Part shown: positions 1 through 6,687 of the stretch, piece after piece
Numbering within the stretch: position 1 is the stretch's first letter
Layout: each line of letters starts with the position of its first letter
Source: an uncultured Bryobacteraceae bacterium
GTDB taxonomy: Bacteria; Acidobacteriota; Terriglobia; Bryobacterales; Bryobacteraceae
Length of the DNA stretch: 16,211 bases
Assembly (NCBI GenBank): GCA_937921835.1
Contig: CAKZVG010000520.1
Span: 1 to 16,211, forward strand
Direction: 5' to 3'
Program-made: the position numbers and the translations under genes
Notes under the pieces: generated by a model
Databases searched by the model: none
Seen by the model: the letters and a program-made list of their open reading frames with translations, nothing else
What the model was told of the DNA's origin: nothing

Positions 1-282
1 GCCGCGCAGGCGCTGGCGGTGCGCGCGGTTCGCGAAGAAGCCGGCTTCGAGGCCCGGCTGGAGCGGATGTTCCAGCTTTGCATGGTCCGCCCGCCCAAAG
101 ATGCGGAAAAGGAGCGCATCGCCCGGTTCTTCAAGGAGCAGCGGACGCTGCCCGGCTCCGGCGCGGACGCGCGGCGACTGGCGCCGTTCGTGCCTGAGGG
201 CGAAGACAGCCTGGAAGTGGCCGCCTGGACGGCCGTGGCGCGCGCGCTGCTCAACCTGGACGAGTTCGTCACGCGCGAGTGA
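1..282 (+). CDS. DUF1553 (PSD1-type) protein, C-terminal end only
   Basis: The reading frame is open from the first base and ends in TGA at 280-282, so only the last 93 codons are in the window. The final segment (ALLNLDEFVTRE) and the earlier MFQLCMVRPPKDAEKERI stretch match the usual end of DUF1549/DUF1553 proteins, where an Arg-Pro-Pro motif is followed by a helix and the protein finishes in a 'LLN-hEF' sequence. These proteins are common in Planctomycetes and Acidobacteria and are thought to act outside the cytoplasm; their biochemical role is not established. The DUF1501 gene begins a few bases after the stop, the usual partner order, so the two are probably co-transcribed. The N-terminal part, including any signal peptide or haem motif, is outside the window. 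Confidence 0.85.
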   Translation, partial: AAQALAVRAVREEAGFEARLERMFQLCMVRPPKDAEKERIARFFKEQRTLPGSGADARRLAPFVPEGEDSLEVAAWTAVARALLNLDEFVTRE

Positions 283-290
283 GGGAAGGA
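281..290 (+). promoter_or_regulatory. Ribosome binding site for the DUF1501 gene
   Basis: The purine run gagggaagga starts inside the stop codon of the upstream gene. Its GAGG core sits 6 bases before ATG 291 and its AAGGA core 9 bases before ATG 300, so it supports either ATG and argues against the overlapping GTG at 279. The position suggests translational coupling with the DUF1553 gene. Confidence 0.55.
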
Positions 291-1748
291 ATGCACCGCA
301 TGGACTGGCGCGAATTCCTGGGGATTCAAAACCGGCGCGAATTCTTGCGCGGGGTGGCGGGCGGCATCGGCTTGGCCGCGCTTTACGACTTGATGGCGGC
401 CGAGGGTCTGGCCGGCGGCGCCCCAAGCCCGGACGCCGGCCCACTCAGCCCCAAGCCGCCGCATTTCGCGCCCAAAGCCAGGCATGTGATCTACATGTTC
501 ATGGAGGGTGGGCCAAGCCAGTTCGAACTCTTCGACCCCAAGCCGGCGCTTGAAAAGTACGACGGCCAGGCGCTGCCCGCGGAGTTGACCAGGGATCTGA
601 AGCTCGCCTTCATCAAACCGACGGCCAAGGTGATGGCCAGCCGCTACCAGTTCCAGCGCTACGGCCAGTGCGGCATGGAGCTTTCCGAACTCGCGCCGCA
701 TCTGGGATCGGTGGCGGACGAGATCGCGCTGGTGCGCTCCATGCACACCGACGCGTTCAACCATCATCCCGGGCAACTGCTGCTGTTCACCGGGAGCATG
801 CAGTTCGGGCGCCCGACGCTCGGCGCCTGGGTGATTTACGGTCTGGGCAGCGAGTCGCGGAACCTGCCCGGCTTCGCCGTCCTGCCGTCCGGCAAGGGAA
901 CCTCGGGCGGCACGACGAATTTCTCCGCGGGTTTCCTCCCCTCGCACTATCAGGGAACGATTCTGCGCGGCCAGGGCGATCCCATCCTCTACCTGTCGAG
1001 TCCCGAAGGCGTTTCGCGCCAGAATCAGCAGGCCACGCTGGGCCTGGTCAATGACCTGAACCGGATGCGCGAAGCGGAGACGGGCGACGCCGAGATCGCC
1101 TCCCGCATCGCCTCCTATGAACTGGCCTTCCGGATGCAGATGGAGGCGCCGGAGCTGCTCGATTTTTCCGGCGAATCCCCCGCCACGCTGGAGATGTACG
1201 GCCTCAACTCGGACAACCAGCACCGGCGCGAGTACGCCCGCAACTGCCTGCTGGCGCGCCGCATGGTCGAGCGCGGCGTGCGCTTCGTCCTGCTAATGGA
1301 CGCCTCCTGGGACGACCACGCCGAACTGAACCGCAAGCTGCCCGGGCGCATGCGCGAGATCGACCAGCCTACCGCGGCGCTGATCAAGGACCTCAAGCAG
1401 CGCGGCCTGCTCGAGGAAACGCTGCTCGTATGGGGCGGCGAGTTCGGGCGTACCCCGATGGTGGAAATGCGCAATCCGCGGGAGGCGGCCAACGCCGGGC
1501 GCGACCACCACCCGGCGGCATTCAGCATGTGGTTGGCCGGCGGCGGCATCCGCGGCGGGCAGGTCTACGGCGCCACCGACGAGCTGTGCCTGAAGATCGT
1601 CAAGGACCCGGTGCACGTCCACGATCTGAACGCCACCATCCTGCATCTGCTGGGCTTCGACCACACCCGTCTCACCTACCGGCACATGGGCCGCGACTTC
1701 CGCCTTACCGACGTCGAGGGCAACGTCGTCAAAGGCCTGCTCGCCTGA
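291..1748 (+). CDS. DUF1501 family protein, Tat-exported
   Basis: DUF1501 proteins belong to the alkaline phosphatase/sulfatase-like fold; their substrate is generally unknown. Family signatures from an ATG at 291 (485 aa): HVIYMFMEGGPSQFELFDPKP around residue 65, GGEFGRTP near 385, RDHHPAAFSMWLAGGGIRGG near 405, and a final HLLGFDH...YRHMGRDFRLTD segment. The N-terminus carries NRREFLRG, a good twin-arginine motif, followed by a Gly/Ala-rich segment, so folded export by Tat is likely. Start choice: ATG 291 has GAGG six bases upstream; ATG 300 has AAGGA nine bases upstream and is equally possible; a GTG at 279 overlaps the previous stop and is less attractive. It lies 8 bp after the DUF1553 gene, the standard pairing. 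Length is typical and no lesion is visible. Confidence 0.9.
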   Translation: MHRMDWREFLGIQNRREFLRGVAGGIGLAALYDLMAAEGLAGGAPSPDAGPLSPKPPHFAPKARHVIYMFMEGGPSQFELFDPKPALEKYDGQALPAELTRDLKLAFIKPTAKVMASRYQFQRYGQCGMELSELAPHLGSVADEIALVRSMHTDAFNHHPGQLLLFTGSMQFGRPTLGAWVIYGLGSESRNLPGFAVLPSGKGTSGGTTNFSAGFLPSHYQGTILRGQGDPILYLSSPEGVSRQNQQATLGLVNDLNRMREAETGDAEIASRIASYELAFRMQMEAPELLDFSGESPATLEMYGLNSDNQHRREYARNCLLARRMVERGVRFVLLMDASWDDHAELNRKLPGRMREIDQPTAALIKDLKQRGLLEETLLVWGGEFGRTPMVEMRNPREAANAGRDHHPAAFSMWLAGGGIRGGQVYGATDELCLKIVKDPVHVHDLNATILHLLGFDHTRLTYRHMGRDFRLTDVEGNVVKGLLA

Positions 1749-1787
1749 GTAACTTCAAGATTTACAAACGCTTCACCCGTAATTTGT

Positions 1788-1805
1788 GAGAATGAGAATT
1801 GTCTC
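1788..1805 (+). promoter_or_regulatory. Fur-box-like / tandem GAGAAT operator candidate
   Basis: Two tandem GAGAAT hexamers (1788-1793 and 1794-1799) are followed by TGTCTC, giving an imperfect dyad GAGA-attg-TCTC. The arrangement resembles a Fur box, in which GATAAT-like hexamers are repeated in tandem and once inverted, but the match is inexact. It overlaps the -35 candidate of the response-regulator promoter, where a repressor would be effective. The region is visibly more AT-rich than its surroundings. The identity of any binding protein is inference. Confidence 0.25.
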
Positions 1806-1825
1806 TACCGACTAAGAGCTATAAC
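1799..1825 (+). promoter_or_regulatory. Candidate sigma-70-type promoter for the response regulator
   Basis: TATAAC at 1820-1825 is a good -10 match. TTGTCT at 1799-1804 could act as a -35, but the spacer is only 15 bases, shorter than the optimal 17. The start chosen for the downstream gene (ATG 1859) leaves room for a short leader with a ribosome binding site, which fits a transcription start near 1832. Confidence 0.3.
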
Positions 1826-1858
1826 GGTTTTTCCGATATGGATAGCGGAGACGGATTC

Positions 1859-2563
1859 ATGGCCTCTCAGACCTCGGGCCTCGCCGGCGAGACACTAGAG
1901 ACCTTTCCAGGGCAACTGGACGCCGCGTTGCCCCGGACTGTGGCGGTATGCGAGACGCAGCCTCTGACTGTGGAAGGACTGCGGGCGCTGCTGGCGGCGC
2001 GGCGGGGGTTCCGCGTGGTGGGAGCGGCCGTTTCGCTCGAAGCGGCTGCCGATCTGGTGCGCCGCCTCCATCCCGACGTGCTGATCCTGGACAAGGCGTT
2101 CGGCGTCTCCGCGATCGCCGATCAGCTTGCCGGGCTTCGGGCGGGCGGCTCCGTGCCCGCCGTGGTCGTGTGGGGCGTCTCACTCTCGGAACCGGAGGCG
2201 CTGCGGCTGTTGCAGGCCGGGGCGCGGGGAATCATCCGCAAGAACGCCGATCCGCAGCTCATCTTCACCTGCCTCCAGACCGTGTCCGCGGGCGCCAACT
2301 GGGTCGAAGACTGCGTCTTCCGCGATGGCGCGCGTCCCCAGGGGCGCTATCCGCGCTCGGAACTCACTCCCCGCGAGCGGCAAGTGATGGAGCTCATCGA
2401 GCAAGGACTCAAGAACAAGGAGATTGCGCGCGAGCTCGGCATCCGCCCCGGAACGGTCAAGATCCACCTCAAGCACATCTTCGAGAAGACGGGCGTGCGC
2501 GGCCGTTACGGTCTGGCGCTTACCGGGCTGCGCGACAAGGGCCTGCTCAGCCTGCCCGAGTGA
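1859..2563 (+). CDS. LuxR/NarL-type response regulator with degenerate receiver
   Basis: Cytoplasmic DNA-binding regulator of 234 aa from ATG 1859, which has GGAG (1847-1850) 8 bases upstream. Longer readings from ATG 1838 or TTG 1799 lack a good ribosome binding site. The receiver domain spans about residues 27-145: the phosphoacceptor Asp is D78 (VLILDKAFG) and the conserved Lys is K128 (GARGIIRKN). The acidic pair that normally holds Mg2+ is E32-T33 (VCETQPL), and the Thr/Ser switch position is Gly106 (VVVWGVS). The LuxR-type helix-turn-helix occupies about 168-222 (LTPRERQVMELIEQG, NKEIARELGI, GTVKIHLKHIFEKTG) and looks intact. No sensor kinase lies beside it. Phosphorylation-independent or altered signalling is therefore an inference. 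It converges on the phosphodiesterase gene with only 6 bp between the stops. Confidence 0.9.
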   Translation: MASQTSGLAGETLETFPGQLDAALPRTVAVCETQPLTVEGLRALLAARRGFRVVGAAVSLEAAADLVRRLHPDVLILDKAFGVSAIADQLAGLRAGGSVPAVVVWGVSLSEPEALRLLQAGARGIIRKNADPQLIFTCLQTVSAGANWVEDCVFRDGARPQGRYPRSELTPRERQVMELIEQGLKNKEIARELGIRPGTVKIHLKHIFEKTGVRGRYGLALTGLRDKGLLSLPE

Positions 2564-2569
2564 ACCGAA

Positions 2570-3793
2570 TCACAGCCGGACTCCCAGCAACTCCGCCAGG
2601 CGCCCGGCGATGGCGGTGATGCGCATTGGCGGCAGCCGCGCCGGTTCGATTCCCTTGCCCCACAGAATGAACGCCGAGCGGTAATCCGGCCGCCCCGGCC
2701 AGAGTCCGTGCACTCCCGCCTCGTGCGGCTTCGCATACAACTCGCCGCTTTCGCCGCGGCCGAACAGAAACCCTTCGGCGGCTTCGTACGCCGCTTCCAC
2801 GCCGGCCAATTCGGGCGTGAAGTCCTTCAGCTCTTCCTCCGGCACGCGCCGTCCGATGCCGAGGTTCCCCCTGGCGCGCGCCTCCTCGAGCCACCGCGCG
2901 GCGGCGGAATCAAGCGCCCAAACCACGCCGTGGGAGACGTCGAGCTTCCCCGCCGCGCCGTCGCGCCGCATGGCTTCGGCCAGGTCCACCACCTTTTCCA
3001 CACGTTCGAAGCCGTGGTCGGAGACCAGCGCCACCAGCATGTCCGGCGGCGCCGCCTCGAGGATCCAGGCCACCAGTTCGTCGGTGTATTCGAGGATCGC
3101 GTTGGCCTCGCGCGTGAACGGGCCGCAGTCGTGCGCTTCCGAATCCAGATCGACGAAGTGCAACGCCAGGAAATCCGGCTGCACGTTGCGCAGGATCCAG
3201 ATCGCGGCCAGCGCCCGCGAGCGGTCGTCCATCCACTGTTGCGGAAACGAAGGCAGATCTCTCGCGATGCGGCCGGCCAGGTCTGCCGGGACCGCTTTTT
3301 CCGCGATGGACTCCATGTCCATGGCGCCCCCGCGCCGGCGGCGGAAGAACTCGGGCAGGTTCCAGGGGATCCGCTCCGTCACGGTGACCGGCCAGGTGAT
3401 GGCCGCGGCCGTCAGCTTCGCCTCGCGGCAGGCGTCCCAGAGCGTGCGGACCCGGATGAGGTCCGTGGTCCAGTAGTAGTCTCCACCCTCCGGGCGCGGC
3501 CGGCGGTTCCCGAGGATGCCGTGCAGGCGCGGCGGAACCCCGGTGAGCAGCGTGGTGTGCATCGGCCATGTCACGGTGGGCGCTTCGCCGGTCACGCCCT
3601 CGGAACACTGCCCTTCCCGCATCAGCCGGCGCAGCGTGGGGATGCGCAGGCCCAGCCGTCCGTTCTCGCTCAGGTAGCGCTGGTCGAGACCGTCGACCGA
3701 AATCAGCAGCACCTTCCGCCGGCCCGCCCCTCCGAGTAGCGGGCCGGCGGCCGCCGCGCCAAGCAGAGTGCGGCGCGTCATGGGCATGGTCAT
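2570..3793 (-). CDS. Exported type I phosphodiesterase / alkaline phosphatase family protein
   Basis: The 407-aa product belongs to the nucleotide pyrophosphatase/phosphodiesterase branch of the alkaline phosphatase superfamily, two-zinc enzymes cleaving phosphate mono- or diesters. The site looks complete: D34 (ISVDGL), nucleophile T75 (APTVTWPMHTTLLTG), D217 and H221 (DLDSEAHDCGP), D259-H260 (VSDHGF) and H362 (AGVHGLW). The N-terminus TRRTLLGAAAAGPLLGG is Tat-like, so it probably acts in the periplasm. The most upstream of three clustered ATG codons (3793, 3787, 3781) was chosen; it lies 4 bp after the receptor stop, with only a weak AGG upstream. Substrate cannot be read from sequence. Co-transcription with the receptor suggests a link to uptake of a phosphate-containing ligand, which is inference. 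Confidence 0.88.
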   Translation of the reverse strand: MTMPMTRRTLLGAAAAGPLLGGAGRRKVLLISVDGLDQRYLSENGRLGLRIPTLRRLMREGQCSEGVTGEAPTVTWPMHTTLLTGVPPRLHGILGNRRPRPEGGDYYWTTDLIRVRTLWDACREAKLTAAAITWPVTVTERIPWNLPEFFRRRRGGAMDMESIAEKAVPADLAGRIARDLPSFPQQWMDDRSRALAAIWILRNVQPDFLALHFVDLDSEAHDCGPFTREANAILEYTDELVAWILEAAPPDMLVALVSDHGFERVEKVVDLAEAMRRDGAAGKLDVSHGVVWALDSAAARWLEEARARGNLGIGRRVPEEELKDFTPELAGVEAAYEAAEGFLFGRGESGELYAKPHEAGVHGLWPGRPDYRSAFILWGKGIEPARLPPMRITAIAGRLAELLGVRL

Positions 3794-3797
3794 GGGC

Positions 3798-6581
3798 TCA
3801 AAACCTGAGGCGCGCGCCGAACTGGATCTGGCGCGAGTTCGTGGCCGAGGTGATGCGCAGGAAGTCCGGCGCCTGGTAGCGGTTGATCACCGCGCCGCAG
3901 CCGCCGATCCCGCAGGCCGCGTTGGTCGAGTTGAAGAGGTTTTCCGCTTCGGCGATGATTTCCAATCCCGCCTTCTCTTTCCAGAGTCCGAATGAGCGGC
4001 TGAGGCGGAGGTTGATCTCGCGGAAGCCGGGGCCCTCGGTATCGTTGCGGGGGATGCCCGCCGGGCGGTCGTTGTTCACGCCGTCACGGTTCAGATCCGT
4101 GCCCGCCACCACGTTCACCGGGAAGCCCGAGGTCAGCGTCACGTTGGGCGCGATCATCCAGCCGTTCACGAGCGGCGCCGCGGGCCAGGCGGCGGCCACC
4201 CGCGGGTTCCAGACGCCCTGCATGACGAAGCGGTGGCGCTGGTCCGAGGACGACGGTCCGTAGTCGAAACGGAAGTTGCTAGGGTCGGACACCGGCGCCC
4301 CGCCGTCCCCGCTGGCGTCGCTGTTGTTCTCGGCGCGCGAGAGCGTGTAGCTGGCGGTGAAGGTCAGCCCGCGCGACAGGCGCTTGTTGGCGGCCAGGAA
4401 CATGCCGTGGTAATGGCCGTTGGCGACGCTGTAGAGCAGCCGGATCTGGTTGAAGCGCGGGTCGTGGCGAGCGGCGCCGAAGACCGGCCGTCCGTCGGCC
4501 AGAACCTGCCCGCTCGGAATCAGGTTGGTGTCGGCCAGCAGCGGGCCGCGGCGGCTGCCGTAGAACTGGTAACCGGCCGTCAGCGAGAGGTCGTCCAGAA
4601 TCTCCCGCTCCAATTGCACGTTCGCCTGGTGCGCGTACATGCTCCGGAAGTCGCCCGCGAACGCCGTGACGCTGGGCGTGACGGCCAGCGCCGGGTTATT
4701 CGGAGGCGCGGCGAAGCCGTCCGGAAACCGCGGCGCCGCCGGGTTCGTCCCGGCGATGTTGAACGTCCGCACCCGGGCGCCGTCGTTACGAATGGCCAGC
4801 GAGATCAGGCGCAGGTTCGTGGTGTCGTAGAAGAGCCCGTAGCCGCCCCGGACCACCGTCTTCCCGGCCGGCTGCCAGGCAAAACCCATGCGCGGGGCGA
4901 AGTTGTTGCCGTCGGAGTGGATGCGGCGCGACTCCGCGATGGGCGCCTGCGGGTCCAGTTCCGGATAAGCCAGATACTCGTAGCGCACGCCATAACTCAA
5001 GGTAAGATTGCGCCCGAGCCGCCAATCGTCCTGCGCGAAAAAGTTATAGCTGTTGGTGCGCCTGTCGGCGGTGTTGTCGCCGAACTGCTGCACCAAGTTT
5101 ACGTAGTTGCCCGCCAGATAGTTGGCGACGCTCGAAAAGGTGTAATTCTGCGCCAGCCGGTCGCGCTGCACAACCTTCACCGTGGCGATATCGAAGCCGA
5201 ACTTGGCGTTGTGCGCGCCGGCGGTGTAGGAGAGGTTGTCGACGAACTGGTTCTGGTGCTCGAAGTAATACTGCGCGGCGCTGCTGTTGGAGCCCAGGTT
5301 TGCCACGCCGCTGATGGTGATCACCGGTCCGACGGCGCCTGATACGGGCGGCCGCCAGAAACGCCGGAACAGGTCGCCGAAGCGGAACTCGTTCACCAGA
5401 CGCGAGGAGAGCAGCGAGGTCAACTGCGCCACGCCCGAGCCCTGGCGGTCGTCGAAGTGGTTGCCCGCGCTGCGCACGGTCAGGCCTCCCGAGGTGTTGA
5501 ACTTCGAGGGAGTGTAGAAGTAACCGTAGCGGACGAATCCCGAATGGCGGGGATTGAGGACGTAGTCGATGCGGCCAAGGTACGTGCGGAAGCGCTGCGC
5601 GAAGGGCGCCGATCCGAGTTCGCTGGCCGGGATGGCGAGCGCGGCCGCGTTGGCCGGCGTAATGGTGATGGGACGGGGCGCGTCGATGGGTTGATACTCC
5701 CAGTTGCCGAAGAAGAACAGGCGGTCCTTGATCAGCCGTCCGCCGGCGTTGGCGGCATAGGCGGCCCATTGCGTGAACGGCTTGCTGGCCGCCAGCGACG
5801 GGCGCGCGATCAGGCCCGGCCGCCGCGCCAGCCACAGGAACGATCCGTGGTAGTCGTTGGAGCCGCCGCGCGTCACCATGTTGACGATGCCGCCCACCGT
5901 GCGCCCGTATTCAGCCGCCATGGCGTTCTGCACCACGCTGATCTCCTGAATGGCTTCGGTCGAGAAGATGCCCAGGCGGAATTGGCCGCCGCGCTGCGTG
6001 TTATCGGCGCCGTCCACCATGAAACCGCGCCGCTGCATGCCGCCGAAGGCGAACTGCGTGGTGCCGAACTCGTCGTCGCGCCGTCCCACAAAACCGGGGG
6101 CGAACAGCGCCAGGTTCTGCACGTTGCGCGAGGTGATGGGCAGGTTGCGCAGGCTGGCCGGAGTCAGGCCGCCCGATACGGCGGGCTCGAGTTTCAGGAT
6201 CGACGCGTCGGCCTCCACGCTCACGGTCTGCTGCGTGGCCGCCACCGAGAGCCGCACGGTGACTTCGCTGGTGCGGCCCACCTCCACCAACACTCCCTTC
6301 TGCGAGTAGGGCGCGAAGCCGGGCGCCTCCACGTTCACCTCGTACGCGCCGAGCGGCAGCAGCGGCACCAGGAACCGTCCATCCGGCCCGGTCAGGCTCT
6401 GGCGCTCGAAACCGGTGGCCAGGCCACGGACCTTGACGGCGGCCGCGCCGACCGCGCCCTCGGAAGCGTCCAGCACCAGGCCTTGAATCGCGCCGTTGGC
6501 GGCGCCGCTCTGGGCCCGAAGCGAAGGAACGGCCGTCAGGCAGAGCACGGCCAGCAACGGAACAAACCGGAAGCGTGACAT
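3798..6581 (-). CDS. TonB-dependent receptor, Oar-like, with carboxypeptidase-regulatory domain
   Basis: Outer-membrane beta-barrel protein of 927 aa. Residues 1-23 form a signal peptide (RFVPLLAVLCLTAVPSLRAQ). Residues about 28-115 are a carboxypeptidase-regulatory/SpaA-like beta-sandwich (GAIQGLVLDASEGAV; TGPDGRFLVPLLPLGAYEV). Residues about 130-245 are the plug (LRNLPITSRNVQNL; RGFMVDGADNT; EYGRTVGGIVNMVTRGGSN). The rest is barrel with repeated Tyr/Asn-rich strands, ending in QIQFGARLRF with the terminal Phe expected for BAM-dependent insertion. The family is expanded in Acidobacteria and Myxococcota (Oar); ligands are mostly unknown and probably polymers or peptides. At 927 aa it is somewhat shorter than many family members, but domain order is complete. 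Start ATG at 6581 has no strong ribosome binding site. It heads a two-gene unit with the phosphodiesterase and diverges from the TldD-like gene. Confidence 0.92.
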   Translation of the reverse strand: MSRFRFVPLLAVLCLTAVPSLRAQSGAANGAIQGLVLDASEGAVGAAAVKVRGLATGFERQSLTGPDGRFLVPLLPLGAYEVNVEAPGFAPYSQKGVLVEVGRTSEVTVRLSVAATQQTVSVEADASILKLEPAVSGGLTPASLRNLPITSRNVQNLALFAPGFVGRRDDEFGTTQFAFGGMQRRGFMVDGADNTQRGGQFRLGIFSTEAIQEISVVQNAMAAEYGRTVGGIVNMVTRGGSNDYHGSFLWLARRPGLIARPSLAASKPFTQWAAYAANAGGRLIKDRLFFFGNWEYQPIDAPRPITITPANAAALAIPASELGSAPFAQRFRTYLGRIDYVLNPRHSGFVRYGYFYTPSKFNTSGGLTVRSAGNHFDDRQGSGVAQLTSLLSSRLVNEFRFGDLFRRFWRPPVSGAVGPVITISGVANLGSNSSAAQYYFEHQNQFVDNLSYTAGAHNAKFGFDIATVKVVQRDRLAQNYTFSSVANYLAGNYVNLVQQFGDNTADRRTNSYNFFAQDDWRLGRNLTLSYGVRYEYLAYPELDPQAPIAESRRIHSDGNNFAPRMGFAWQPAGKTVVRGGYGLFYDTTNLRLISLAIRNDGARVRTFNIAGTNPAAPRFPDGFAAPPNNPALAVTPSVTAFAGDFRSMYAHQANVQLEREILDDLSLTAGYQFYGSRRGPLLADTNLIPSGQVLADGRPVFGAARHDPRFNQIRLLYSVANGHYHGMFLAANKRLSRGLTFTASYTLSRAENNSDASGDGGAPVSDPSNFRFDYGPSSSDQRHRFVMQGVWNPRVAAAWPAAPLVNGWMIAPNVTLTSGFPVNVVAGTDLNRDGVNNDRPAGIPRNDTEGPGFREINLRLSRSFGLWKEKAGLEIIAEAENLFNSTNAACGIGGCGAVINRYQAPDFLRITSATNSRQIQFGARLRF

Positions 6582-6675
6582 AGCCCAAAGCTAACAGGCC
6601 GGCGTTTGTTGGCCATGAACGGAGCGTGACGGTCCGGTAAATCGCCTCCGCCGCCGGGTCCCGGGCGCGGTCTGA

Positions 6676-6681
6676 TATTCT
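6676..6681 (+). promoter_or_regulatory. Candidate -10 element for a leaderless tldD-like transcript
   Basis: TATTCT lies immediately before the two possible GTG start codons (6682 and 6688) of the TldD-like gene. An in-frame TGA at 6673-6675 prevents the gene starting further upstream, and no purine-rich ribosome binding site is present. A -10 here would place transcription start near 6688, on the second GTG, giving a leaderless or nearly leaderless mRNA. No convincing -35 is visible at the right spacing, so this remains tentative. Confidence 0.3.
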
Positions 6682-6687
6682 GTGGAC

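Noticed and set aside
4233..5342. A 369-codon plus-strand frame inside the receptor gene.
   Set aside because: It is antisense to the barrel region of a receptor with full domain structure; its Val/Arg/Gln-rich composition is typical of a shadow frame.
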